From contig DAOVIO010000010.1 of the NCBI GenBank assembly GCA_030673645.1, positions 1 to 63,871 of the forward strand: a stretch of DNA of 63,871 nucleotides, in the 5' to 3' direction. Under the pieces are notes generated by a model. That model had not been told where the DNA came from and ran no database searches. It was given only the letters and a program-made list of their open reading frames with translations. The position numbers and the translations under genes are program-made. The DNA comes from JAGLSB01 sp023135955 (GTDB lineage: Bacteria; Bacteroidota; Bacteroidia; Bacteroidales; GCA-2748055). Below are positions 55,122 to 63,572 of the stretch, one piece after another; the first letter of the stretch is position 1, and each line of letters begins with the position of its first letter.

Positions 55122-55664
55122 ATGGAGAAAGACAAACAACAAATAACTCTGTCTGAAAATATTGTCGCGAACAAAATTTATTTAATACGCGACAAGCGGG
55201 TTATGATGGATAAGGATCTAGCTGAATTATATGATGTTGAAACACGTGCATTAAATCAGACAGTAAACAGGAATACAGAACGTTTTCCTAAAATGTTTAT
55301 GTTTCAATTAACTCAAATTGAGTTTGAGAACTTGATGTCACAATTTGTGACATCAAGTTGGGGAGGCACCAGAAAACTTCCTTATGCCTTTACTGAGCAT
55401 GGAGTTGCGATGTTATCAAGTGTCTTGAGAAGTAAGAAGGCAATACAGGTAAACATTCAAATTATGCTTGTATTCACCAAAGTTCGGGAATTCTTAACAG
55501 ATACATTAAATTTAAAGCTTGACATAGAAGAAATTAAAAAGAAACTTAATAATCAGGATAAAAACATAGAATTAGTCTTCAATTATTTAGATGAGCTAAT
55601 TGAAAAACAAGAGAATCCAATACCAAGAAAAAGAATAGGTTATAAAAGAGAATCAGAAAAATAA
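55122..55664 (+). CDS. ORF6N-domain protein (phage-type DNA-binding)
   Basis: 180-residue protein from ATG 55122 (MEKDKQQITL); the frame is open further upstream, but that leader is AT-rich and unlike the family. The ORF6N domain spans about residues 8-100: IYLIRDKRVMMDKDLAELYDV, LNQTVNRNTERFPKMFMFQL, then KLPYAFTEHGVAMLSSVL. The C-terminus is a coiled-coil-like stretch (LKLDIEEIKKKLNNQDKNI). ORF6N proteins derive from phage and are common single genes in Bacteroidota; function is mostly unknown, with DNA binding assumed. A perfect 31-bp palindrome lies inside the gene at 55329-55359. Neighbours are unrelated. Confidence 0.88.
   Translation: MEKDKQQITLSENIVANKIYLIRDKRVMMDKDLAELYDVETRALNQTVNRNTERFPKMFMFQLTQIEFENLMSQFVTSSWGGTRKLPYAFTEHGVAMLSSVLRSKKAIQVNIQIMLVFTKVREFLTDTLNLKLDIEEIKKKLNNQDKNIELVFNYLDELIEKQENPIPRKRIGYKRESEK
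55329..55359. repeat. Perfect 31-bp palindrome inside the ORF6N gene
   Basis: AACTTGATGTCACAA at 55329-55343 and its exact reverse complement TTGTGACATCAAGTT at 55345-55359, with one T in the centre. It encodes the segment from ENLMSQ to VTSSW. It may be a binding site for the gene's own product or a structured mRNA element; this is inference. Confidence 0.95.
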
Positions 55665-55813
55665 ATTAACAGGGAACATCTTTGGTCTATTTTTGTTGGG
55701 TTTGGCTTAACTTTCTAAGTTGTGATTATTGTTATTGCAATGATGCTTCGAAGGGGCTTAATGCAAATCTCACCTCGATAAACCAACCAACGTCTATTGT
55801 CTATCGTCTCTTC

Positions 55814-58348
55814 TTATCTCATCATATCCCCAAAAAATATCGCATTAGCAAAAACCTTTGTAGTGCCATACCATACTCCCCTGAAATTTGGATTGTCGAC
55901 AATATAGATTACGCGTCCGGTACCGCTTGTTTGTATTAAAGAATAGGCTGAATTACTTATCCTTTCTATATTTTCAGGAGAGCTATATCCGCTTAGCAGA
56001 GGTGTATTTGTATATGTTGCAGGATTTGCAAATAGTTTCTTATCCTTTTTTATTGCCAGTGAGGAATTCTTAAAAACTGGAATATTCTCATCGTGATAAC
56101 CATAAAACAAAGGGTGACTTAAGTCAGCTTGTATTTCGAGAATACTTCCGGCAATTCTATGAATATCTCCAATCTTACGTCTTTCAGAATATGAATAATC
56201 GTAGCTGCTATCAAATTCTTCCTTAGGAACTACTTCAGCTTTGATAAATTCATTTTTAATTAGGAATTCAGATCCCGATCCGTAAGCCAGCAATGTACCA
56301 CCGTCTTTTATCCAACTTTTTATTTTCTGAATACTATTTTCAGAAAAATCAGAATTACGTGTAATTAAAACTATAGTAGTATACTCAGATAAGTCTGCTC
56401 TGTAAAAATTATTCATATCCAATAAAGTTACAGGCATATCAAATCTTTGGTCTAGCACATACCATGCCTCACCTACATAATAAGAATGAGTACCATTCCC
56501 TGAAATGATAGCTACCTTCGGTTTTTTTACTTTATTGAAACTGCCAGATCCCAGATTTATACCACTTTCACTAAGTCCGGTAGATAGCCGTGTAAAGTGT
56601 ACGGAATATTCTTCCGCAAGATTCTCTGATAGGCTGATAATCTCATCTGTAGATAAACTTTGATCTGTAAGCGGAATCATAATGGTTCCAAAATTATATT
56701 TCTTACCCTCAATCTTAAATTTTTGTGTACTTGAAAAAGCTCTTAAATCGGCATAGAGAATTCGATGCAAGGCTGCCGGACTATAATACTCATCCCAATT
56801 CATAAGTAATGCATAATCACCTTCAGAATCAACACTTCCTTTATTATCTATTATTGTTGTCAATTCTCCCGCTAATTCAGAAAGTTGTTTATCACTATTT
56901 ATCACTTCAGTTTTCAAATTAAAGGAAAACGGGAGCGTCCAGGTTGAAACATCATAGAAAGTTGTGTCTTTGAATTTGTTTACCGGATCAAAGAAGGATT
57001 GAATCAGACGGTATTGTTTCTGACCCGTCTCCACAATGTATGATGTCCCTACTGTGAAGTCGGCATCATTGATTTTTACATTTTTATTTAGATTTTTTAC
57101 TTCAATATTATGTTTTTGCAAAAGTTGAACAAATAGTTTTAGACGGGTTTTGTCATATTCTTCACCAAAAATATAGGCTTTAACTGGTTCTTTAGCAGCT
57201 TCAGAAAGAGCAGTTGAGTAAAATTCTCTTTGGTATTCTAATAAGTCAGATCTTATTTCTAGTCCGGCTTTTAGAGTCGACATAGTCACGCTGAGCTGAT
57301 TTTTTATTGAATATGCGAAGCTTCTTGTTCCATGATCTGTTTCTCTCAGATGACCCCGTAATCCTGCTTGCTCAAATAAAATCCCTATGCTTGAATTGAT
57401 ATCAGGATAGGAGGAACCTTTGCCAAAATAATAATCATCGAATGTTTCTTCTGTAAAGTATAAAGTGCCAATATTATCTAGCTCTTTTGCATGATATAGA
57501 GCAATTTTCTTAGTTAGTTCATAATTTCTAAATGGTGTTAAAGGATTATTCCTGCTTTCAACACCAGGCTGAAAAAAGAAAGTAGAATTGGCTCCCATTT
57601 CATGATGGTCTGTTACTATATTAGGCAGCCAATGGTGGAGCTCTTTAACTCTACCTTCACTTTCAGGATGAGTAAGAGGAATATAATCCCTGTTCATATC
57701 GAAAAGATAATGATTCGTTCTTCCACCTGGCCAGGGTTCATTGAATCCTCTGGTTTGGGGATCACTTACAAGATTGGTGCTGCGATTCGAATTCACCCAA
57801 GTTGAATGTCTCGTAAATCCATCAGGATTGAGAACTGGATCCACTATAATGATACATTCGTTGAGCAATTTTTCAATAAACTCACCCTGAGCAGCGGCAA
57901 GGAAATACATTGTTAATAGTGATGAGTTAGATGTACTTGACTCATTACCATGTACACCATAACCCAAACGGATAATCAGGGGATTCTTCTTTTCATCTGA
58001 AATTTTCTTACCATATGCAGCATCTTTATGATTATTCAATAGATTATCCAGGTTTTTATGATTTTCCGGACTTGTAAAAACAATACTTAATAACTGACGA
58101 TTTTCCCAGCTTTTTGCATAAGTATAAGTTAATGCTCTTTCGCTTTTCATTCCTATATACCAGGCATAGGCAGTAATTTGGTCATGACTAAAATGCCAAT
58201 CCCCAACAGCATAATTAGAAAAGCTCCCGGGATCTGAGATTTCTGAGTTAAAGATATAATCATCATTAAAATAATAATCAATAGATGTCTGTGCAAACGT
58301 CCCGATACTAATAATAACTATTAGGAAAAGAAGTAAAGTCTTTTTCAT
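55814..58348 (-). CDS. M14-family zinc carboxypeptidase, secreted
   Basis: 844-residue peptidase from ATG 58348 (MKKTLLLFLIVIISIG), which gives a clean signal peptide ending TFAQ; an earlier ATG at 58390 would add a non-signal leader and overlap rsmD. M14 features: zinc ligands His133 and Glu136 in GYGVHGNESS, then VDPVLNPDGFTRHSTWVNSNR, a later His pair in VTDHHEMGANS (about 248-249) as third-ligand candidates, and a probable catalytic Glu in ILFEQAG. The C-terminal third contains a GATase1-like segment (KVAIISGNGTHSYYVG, WIKDGGTLLAYGSG), as in other large Bacteroidota M14 proteins. It probably degrades peptides outside the cytoplasm. There is no link to the PUL. Confidence 0.88.
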   Translation of the reverse strand: MKKTLLLFLIVIISIGTFAQTSIDYYFNDDYIFNSEISDPGSFSNYAVGDWHFSHDQITAYAWYIGMKSERALTYTYAKSWENRQLLSIVFTSPENHKNLDNLLNNHKDAAYGKKISDEKKNPLIIRLGYGVHGNESSTSNSSLLTMYFLAAAQGEFIEKLLNECIIIVDPVLNPDGFTRHSTWVNSNRSTNLVSDPQTRGFNEPWPGGRTNHYLFDMNRDYIPLTHPESEGRVKELHHWLPNIVTDHHEMGANSTFFFQPGVESRNNPLTPFRNYELTKKIALYHAKELDNIGTLYFTEETFDDYYFGKGSSYPDINSSIGILFEQAGLRGHLRETDHGTRSFAYSIKNQLSVTMSTLKAGLEIRSDLLEYQREFYSTALSEAAKEPVKAYIFGEEYDKTRLKLFVQLLQKHNIEVKNLNKNVKINDADFTVGTSYIVETGQKQYRLIQSFFDPVNKFKDTTFYDVSTWTLPFSFNLKTEVINSDKQLSELAGELTTIIDNKGSVDSEGDYALLMNWDEYYSPAALHRILYADLRAFSSTQKFKIEGKKYNFGTIMIPLTDQSLSTDEIISLSENLAEEYSVHFTRLSTGLSESGINLGSGSFNKVKKPKVAIISGNGTHSYYVGEAWYVLDQRFDMPVTLLDMNNFYRADLSEYTTIVLITRNSDFSENSIQKIKSWIKDGGTLLAYGSGSEFLIKNEFIKAEVVPKEEFDSSYDYSYSERRKIGDIHRIAGSILEIQADLSHPLFYGYHDENIPVFKNSSLAIKKDKKLFANPATYTNTPLLSGYSSPENIERISNSAYSLIQTSGTGRVIYIVDNPNFRGVWYGTTKVFANAIFFGDMMR

Positions 58349-58386
58349 GTTAAGAATTTTAGAAGAAGTGCCAAATGTATAAAAAA

Positions 58387-58920
58387 TCATTTATTGAAGA
58401 AACTGAAATTTACACCACCATAGTTTCTTTGTTCAGTAAAACCTTCTATAGTTTTAAAATTGAATGATTTGGAGTGCTCAATTATTAAAAGGCCATTTTT
58501 TGAAAGAAGATTCGAGTTGAGAATCAATTCAGGAACCGTTTCAAAATTTTCCATATCGAAGGGTGGATCTGCAAAAACAATATCAAAAGAGTTTTTCTTT
58601 TTACGGATATAGTGGAAAAAGTCAGCTCTGATAACTTTAATATTATCTATTGACATCAGCTTTATAGTATCTTTCAGATGCTTAAAGTGCTTGAAGTTTA
58701 ATTCAATCATTTCAACATATTTAGCTCCGCGTGAAGCAAACTCAAAACCAACACTCCCTGTTCCGGAAAAAAGATCCAAAACATTTATTTTATCGAAATC
58801 TATCGTATTGCTCAATATATTGAAAAGACTTTCCCTTGCCCTGTCTGTTGTTGGTCGAGCTTTGAAGTTTTTCGGAGGAGAAATAATTCTCCCTTTATAT
58901 TTTCCGCTTATAATACGCAA
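58387..58920 (-). CDS. rsmD: 16S rRNA (guanine(966)-N(2))-methyltransferase RsmD
   Basis: SAM-dependent RNA methyltransferase, 177 residues, cytoplasmic, acting on G966 of 16S rRNA. Features: the opening MRIISGKYKGR, RPTTDRARESLFNIL (27-41), SAM-binding VLDLFSGTGSVGFEFASRGA (47-66) and the catalytic ADPPF. These are the diagnostic RsmD motifs at the usual length. It overlaps the end of the DUF3822 gene upstream by 13 bp, a pairing that is common in Bacteroidota, so the two are co-transcribed. Confidence 0.95.
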   Translation of the reverse strand: MRIISGKYKGRIISPPKNFKARPTTDRARESLFNILSNTIDFDKINVLDLFSGTGSVGFEFASRGAKYVEMIELNFKHFKHLKDTIKLMSIDNIKVIRADFFHYIRKKKNSFDIVFADPPFDMENFETVPELILNSNLLSKNGLLIIEHSKSFNFKTIEGFTEQRNYGGVNFSFFNK

Positions 58921-59729
58921 TCAAGACTTTCTAAAAGGTTAGAGAAATAATTTTCATTGAGATTGCCTGCAATTCCAAATGGTATTTCCTTGTCAAATTG
59001 CTGGAGCTCGGGAAAGTATTTTTTGAGTAGATCATATGCTTTGGATTCAGAATCCATATCGCCATAATAATAGCTTGTAGGATTAGAATCAATATTTAAT
59101 TTCTTAAATGAATTAACGGCATGAAATACCATTTCGGAAGGATCCATATAATGAAAAGCATTGAAAAATATTAGCTTATTTTGCTTGAAATAAGCTACAT
59201 AAAGAATGTTGCCGGTTGAGTGGAAAGTTATGCCATTACCTTGTATCTTTTTTTGTATATAAGGTAAAATAGAATTGGAAAGGTGGAGAATATTAGGTGA
59301 ATTTTTAAAAAGTTTTATTAGTGCCTGTATATCTGAATCTAGCTTGAAAATTAATCTGCTGTCATTTTCGTCTATTCGAGTGCTTTTTATTTTAGCATCA
59401 TCTGAAATAATAGTACTATGGGAGAGGTATATCTTTTCAGTATCTTTCTCATATAAAACTTTCGGAACAAAAGAAAAATCACAATTATTGATAAGAATAT
59501 TGATCTCTTTGAAGGATATACGCTTTAGCTCATCGATGGAATCGTCTTGTCTGAAAATCTCAAGAGTCTTTTCAAAATTTCCAGTATTATGATGTAAAAT
59601 TTTTATTATCTTAGAATCACTGTCACACATTAAAACAGAAAATCCATCCGGGTTTACCTGAATGGATAATCTGTATTCTAATGTATTTTGAATATTATAC
59701 CTTTCATCTATGAATTTAAAATCATTCAT
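58908..59729 (-). CDS. DUF3822 family protein
   Basis: 273-residue conserved Bacteroidota protein of unknown function. It begins with RYNIQNTLEYRLSIQVNPDGFSV, continues with VLYEKDTEKIYLSHS, IQGNGITFHSTGNILYVAYF and SYYYGDMDSESKAYDLL, and ends close to rsmD. The gene neighbourhood (directly before rsmD, overlapping it by 13 bp) is the typical one for this family, which supports the call. The pattern of an actin-like ATPase fold (PilM-like) has been suggested for such proteins; I cannot confirm that from sequence alone. No signal peptide is seen, so it is cytoplasmic. Confidence 0.85.
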   Translation of the reverse strand: MNDFKFIDERYNIQNTLEYRLSIQVNPDGFSVLMCDSDSKIIKILHHNTGNFEKTLEIFRQDDSIDELKRISFKEINILINNCDFSFVPKVLYEKDTEKIYLSHSTIISDDAKIKSTRIDENDSRLIFKLDSDIQALIKLFKNSPNILHLSNSILPYIQKKIQGNGITFHSTGNILYVAYFKQNKLIFFNAFHYMDPSEMVFHAVNSFKKLNIDSNPTSYYYGDMDSESKAYDLLKKYFPELQQFDKEIPFGIAGNLNENYFSNLLESLDCVL

Positions 59730-59739
59730 GAAAGCATAA

Positions 59740-60378
59740 TTATTCCCAGTTTCCTGTCAAAGTACCTTCGGTTAATGATCCTAATTTAAGTCCTTTAAAC
59801 CTGGTAATTTTAAATCTTTCATCAGCATAATTAACTACTAACTGCTGATCTAAATCGCTAAGTAAATCTGAGTATAAAACACTAACTTCCATTACCTTAA
59901 CAACAAGTTTGGAAGGTGTTGTATATTCACCAGCCTCCATTTTGAATTCAAGACCACTTGTATATGGAACATATCTTAAGGAGTCAACAGCAAAGGAAGT
60001 CCCGAATAGAGAATCCATAACCGGAACCTTGTTTGTTTCCCTTTTGATGATACCCATTCTAAGGGCAGCCTCTCTTGCTTTTTTTAATGTACCAAGAGAG
60101 TCAATTAGGGATTCAGGAATAGTTCCAGTAGCCCTGGTAAGACTAAAAGAATCTGTTTTTAAGAAATAAATAAGACTGTCAAAGTCTGCAGTATAACTAT
60201 TATTTACGTCCTTATAGGCTTTTTGTGCCTCACGAATATCGATTAGTCTGTCAATGGTTGAAAGTTCAATGACATCTTTTTGTTTATTAAAGCGGATAGG
60301 TATCTGAATGCTGTTATAAACAAAATAAGCTAATGCTACGATAAGAATCCCTAGTACGATTTGAATTGCTGCTCTCAT
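59740..60378 (-). CDS. Conserved membrane-anchored protein of unknown function
   Basis: 212 residues. One N-terminal transmembrane helix (about residues 4-22, IQIVLGILIVALAYFVYNSI), then a soluble domain that should face the periplasm. The segment DRLIDIREAQKAYKDVNNSYTADFDSLIYFL recalls the alpha-helical part of pilin-like proteins, but no cleavage motif is present. It lies 10 bp upstream of the DUF3822 gene on the same strand, so it probably starts this small operon (unknown protein, DUF3822, rsmD). It has its own promoter region, shared with the divergent helicase gene. Function unknown. Confidence 0.8.
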   Translation of the reverse strand: MRAAIQIVLGILIVALAYFVYNSIQIPIRFNKQKDVIELSTIDRLIDIREAQKAYKDVNNSYTADFDSLIYFLKTDSFSLTRATGTIPESLIDSLGTLKKAREAALRMGIIKRETNKVPVMDSLFGTSFAVDSLRYVPYTSGLEFKMEAGEYTTPSKLVVKVMEVSVLYSDLLSDLDQQLVVNYADERFKITRFKGLKLGSLTEGTLTGNWE

Positions 60379-60401
60379 TATTTAAATATTATATTATAAT
60401 A

Positions 60402-60421
60402 TACGTTTGCGCACAAATTTA
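60402..60421. promoter_or_regulatory. Face-to-face candidate -7 elements for two divergent genes
   Basis: TACGTTTG at 60402-60409 on the plus strand (toward the helicase) and TAAATTTG on the minus strand (60421-60414, toward the membrane protein), only 4 bp apart in the 91-bp divergent gap. Both match TAnnTTTG; neither has a good -33 element. Confidence 0.4.
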
Positions 60422-60469
60422 ACAAAAAAATAAATTATATATTTTATATTTCGTATTATTTCTCGTTCT

Positions 60470-61894
60470 ATGTTAAAAAATTATATTAATAAGGAATTAC
60501 AAGGCAATCTTGGATTGAAAGCAACTCCGGGTCAGGAATTATTATTGGAAAAGATTTCAGGATTCATTTCTAATCCAGAACCAAATGAATTATTCCTTAT
60601 AAAAGGATATGCTGGTACAGGGAAAACAACAATAGTTAATACTTTAGTACGTACGCTATCAAAATTTGAACGACAATCTATCCTCCTAGCTCCAACTGGA
60701 AGAGCCGCAAAAGTACTTTCTGCTTATACGGGAAAAACAGCATTTACAATCCATAAGAAAATTTATCGCCAAAAATCCGGAACAGATGGTTTGGGGAATT
60801 TTGTTCTCGATAAAAATTTTCATAAAAATTGTTTTTTTATTATTGATGAGGCCTCCATGATAGGAGATAAATCCTTTGAAAGTGGCCAATTCGGAACAGG
60901 GAATTTACTTGGGGACTTAAAAGAATATGTAAATCAGGGACAGAACTGTCATTTAGTGCTCATTGGAGACCTGGCCCAGTTACCTCCTGTGGGTTTGGAT
61001 ATAAGTCCTGCTTTGAATTTAAGGAATTTACAATCGATGGATTATAATCCTACAGAAGTGTACCTAAGAGATGTAGTCAGACAATCGCAAGATTCCGGAA
61101 TTCTTGAAAATGCGACTATGCTGAGGAAAATGATTGAAGATAGAATCGTTGGTAATCCACATTTCCAAATTGATAATTTTGAAGATGTTAAAAGAATTTC
61201 TGGAGTTGAGTTAGTAGATGAGATTGAAAACTCATATTCAAAATATGGTGAGGATGAAACTATAATAATAAGCAGATCCAATAAAAGAGCAAACAAATTT
61301 AATGAGGGAATACGGAATCAGATTTTATGGAGAGAAGAAGAGTTGTCTATAGGTGATCTACTTATGATTGTAAAGAATAATTATTTTTGGATTCATCCTG
61401 AGGAAAACTTCGATTTTATTGCTAATGGTGATATTGCAAGAGTCGAAAGAATTCACAAACATAAAGATCTATATGGTTATCGCTATGCCGATGTAAGTCT
61501 GAGTTTCCCGGATTATAAAAACATCAGTATTGATGCCAGAATATTGATGGATACACTACGTGTCGATTCAGCCTCCTTGCCAATAGCTCAACAAAAGGAA
61601 CTCTTTCAGACTATTCTTGACGATTATCCTGAAGAATTAACCAAAAAGGATCGTATTAAGAAAGTTATGGAAAATGAAAGTTTCAATGCCCTCCAGGTAA
61701 AATTTGCATATGCTGTTACCTGTCATAAAGCACAAGGTGGACAATGGAAATCTGTTTTTATCGATCCTGGATTTTTTCGCGAAGGGATGATGGATATTGA
61801 GTATCTTCGTTGGCTTTATACAGCATTTACAAGAGCTACCGAGAAACTTTATCTTGTTAATTTTCCCGATGAGTTCTTCTTGAATCATGAATAA
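60470..61894 (+). CDS. RecD/Pif1-like ATP-dependent DNA helicase
   Basis: Superfamily 1 helicase, 474 residues, cytoplasmic, expected to unwind DNA in repair or recombination. Features: Walker A GYAGTGKTT (46-54), LLAPTGRAAKVLS (motif Ia), Walker B FFIIDEASMI (about 121-130), LIGDLAQLPPVG (motif III), VVRQSQDSGILENA and, at the C-terminus, YAVTCHKAQGGQWKSVFID plus LYTAFTRATEKLYLV (UvrD_C_2-type motifs V and VI). The size is that of the compact helicase often annotated as a RecD-like or exonuclease V subunit in Bacteroidota, without RecB/C partners here. A strong terminator follows 2 bp after the stop. Confidence 0.92.
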   Translation: MLKNYINKELQGNLGLKATPGQELLLEKISGFISNPEPNELFLIKGYAGTGKTTIVNTLVRTLSKFERQSILLAPTGRAAKVLSAYTGKTAFTIHKKIYRQKSGTDGLGNFVLDKNFHKNCFFIIDEASMIGDKSFESGQFGTGNLLGDLKEYVNQGQNCHLVLIGDLAQLPPVGLDISPALNLRNLQSMDYNPTEVYLRDVVRQSQDSGILENATMLRKMIEDRIVGNPHFQIDNFEDVKRISGVELVDEIENSYSKYGEDETIIISRSNKRANKFNEGIRNQILWREEELSIGDLLMIVKNNYFWIHPEENFDFIANGDIARVERIHKHKDLYGYRYADVSLSFPDYKNISIDARILMDTLRVDSASLPIAQQKELFQTILDDYPEELTKKDRIKKVMENESFNALQVKFAYAVTCHKAQGGQWKSVFIDPGFFREGMMDIEYLRWLYTAFTRATEKLYLVNFPDEFFLNHE

Positions 61895-61896
61895 AA

Positions 61897-61929
61897 AAAG
61901 GCCTGAAATTTTAACGATTTCAGGCCTTT
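61897..61929. terminator. Bidirectional rho-independent terminator
   Basis: Perfect 13-bp stem AAAGGCCTGAAAT / ATTTCAGGCCTTT with a 7-nt loop. The A-run before and T-run after it let it work in both directions. It lies between the convergent helicase and cytochrome genes. Confidence 0.93.
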
Positions 61930-61960
61930 AATTAGTATGTGTTAATAAGCTCTTTATTTC

Positions 61961-63082
61961 TTACTGTTTTATCATACTCAATGATTTAGAAATATTTCCA
62001 GCATTTATCCTATAAAAATACATTCCGGCAGGAGCTCTTCCTCCACTTTTATCGTTGCCGTCCCATGTTATAGAATGACTTCCAGATTGATATCTCCTAT
62101 TGCTAATTAAAGTTTTAAAGTGTCTTCCACTTAAATTATAAACTTCTATTGTAACAGATTCTTCTGTAGGCAGAGAAAAGTTTATAGTAGTTTCTCCATT
62201 AAAAGGATTCGGATAGTTCTGTGATACTTCAAAACTATAATGTTTCTTCTTAGGTGTTCCAACTCCGGGCTGAAAATGTGCATCTGTATGACATTGAATA
62301 CACTCTGATTTTGAAGAAACCGTTGGATTCACACCGGCAGAACCATGACAAGCAAGACAGGTTGCAACTGATTCAGGCGGTACATATACAGCAGCAAAAT
62401 TTGCGGCAAGATTATCATTTAGTAATTCTACTGCTTTAGCAACAATGTCGCCTGTTAGCCTGGCACATCTTTCTTTTCGTTGCTTATCTCCTACAGAAAT
62501 ACCCGATGCCACACACCAGTTTGTAACAGAGACATGGCAAAGAGGTGACCCACTTACGTTTGAAGCCAAATCCATATTATAGTCATTGTGGGTAAAGGTT
62601 CCATCTATGGCATAAGTATTGCTCGTTGCAGTTGGGATTTCTGCTTGTGTACACCAGCCAACCAACTCACTACCAATAGCATCAGCTGTAGCCTTATCGG
62701 ATACAAGCGAAATGGCTGCGCATGCTCCATTTATAGCACCACATGTTCCTCCCCAGCCTACAGTTCCTCCATGACCATATGTCATAACTTCTGATGGGAA
62801 ATCGGTAAAAGGAGCACCAACTTTTACCGAAAGTGCTGAGATAATTGCCTTGAAAGCACCATATGAACAACCTTTTCCTTCCCAATAAGCATCATGTCCT
62901 TTAATTCTTAATTCTTCAACATCCAAAGAATCATAAGGATAAGGATGAGCGGAAGTACTTGCTGAACTTGCTTTTACGGTATTGTTTTTAACCATACCCG
63001 TAATAATAACACCGGATGAAATACCAGTTGTATAAAGAGCGGATCTTTTTAAAAAGTCGCCACGTGTTAATTTTTTTTTCAT
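61961..63082 (-). CDS. Split-Soret-like di-haem cytochrome / C_GCAxxG_C_C protein with T9SS tail
   Basis: 373-residue exported redox protein. The N-terminus (RGDFLKRSALYTTGISSGVIITG) resembles a Tat-type signal but lacks a strict RR pair. The core (about 45-240) has cysteines in GKGCSYGAFKAI (Cys72), GGTCGAINGACAA (Cys114 and Cys121) and later WC, CHVSVTNWC and ERCARL, the pattern of split-Soret cytochrome / C_GCAxxG_C_C proteins. Two c-type haem motifs follow: CLACH (242-246) and CIQCH (261-265). The C-terminus (about 288-373, SQNYPNPFNGETTIN to the end) is a T9SS type A sorting domain, so it should be surface-exposed. Its electron-transfer partner is unknown. Confidence 0.87.
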   Translation of the reverse strand: MKKKLTRGDFLKRSALYTTGISSGVIITGMVKNNTVKASSASTSAHPYPYDSLDVEELRIKGHDAYWEGKGCSYGAFKAIISALSVKVGAPFTDFPSEVMTYGHGGTVGWGGTCGAINGACAAISLVSDKATADAIGSELVGWCTQAEIPTATSNTYAIDGTFTHNDYNMDLASNVSGSPLCHVSVTNWCVASGISVGDKQRKERCARLTGDIVAKAVELLNDNLAANFAAVYVPPESVATCLACHGSAGVNPTVSSKSECIQCHTDAHFQPGVGTPKKKHYSFEVSQNYPNPFNGETTINFSLPTEESVTIEVYNLSGRHFKTLISNRRYQSGSHSITWDGNDKSGGRAPAGMYFYRINAGNISKSLSMIKQ

Positions 63083-63572
63083 TTTATTTTTTTAAGATTA
63101 ATATTATAAATGTCATTTATTAAGAGAAACTGTGGAGGGCCCCTCGAAAGGGAAGCATTTAAAAATATTATTGAATTTAAGAAATATAGTAGTCTGTAAA
63201 AAAGTGTTAATTCGTTTGGAAATAAACCATTATTCTTAAAATGACATTCTCCACATATAAAAATAGCATAGCCATTCATGCAGAATAGACATTTTTGTCT
63301 GAGCATATGAGAATCAGGTGGAGAAGATAATTTTGTGGTTATCTTAACAGCTAATTTCATAGGCCCCTCAGTTTCCGTGGAGGTCTCTGTTTTCAAATAA
63401 AAAGTGCAGTTTAGTTATTTGTGATAAAAATAACAAAAAAAAACAGATAAACAACATCATAAGAAATGATAGGCAGTACATAATTGTTGATAAACAACAT
63501 ATAATGTTTGATACAAAGTGCTGTTTAAATCGACATCTAACTACGATTTATCGAATAGTAGGTACAGAAATA
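63083..63572. other. Intergenic region without a confident gene
   Basis: 490 bp between two minus-strand genes. It holds AT-rich DNA and a loose inverted repeat (GAAACTGTGGAGGGCCCC near 63127 against GGCCCCTCAGTTTCC near 63362). A minus-strand frame at 63079-63396 with a CxxC-x8-CxxC pattern overlaps the cytochrome start by ATGA, but its ends look non-coding; see the findings. No clear promoter was found for the cytochrome gene. Confidence 0.6.

Noticed and set aside
55682..55939. Plus-strand frame after the ORF6N gene
   Set aside because: It runs into the M14 peptidase gene on the other strand, has no recognisable domain, and its composition is non-coding.
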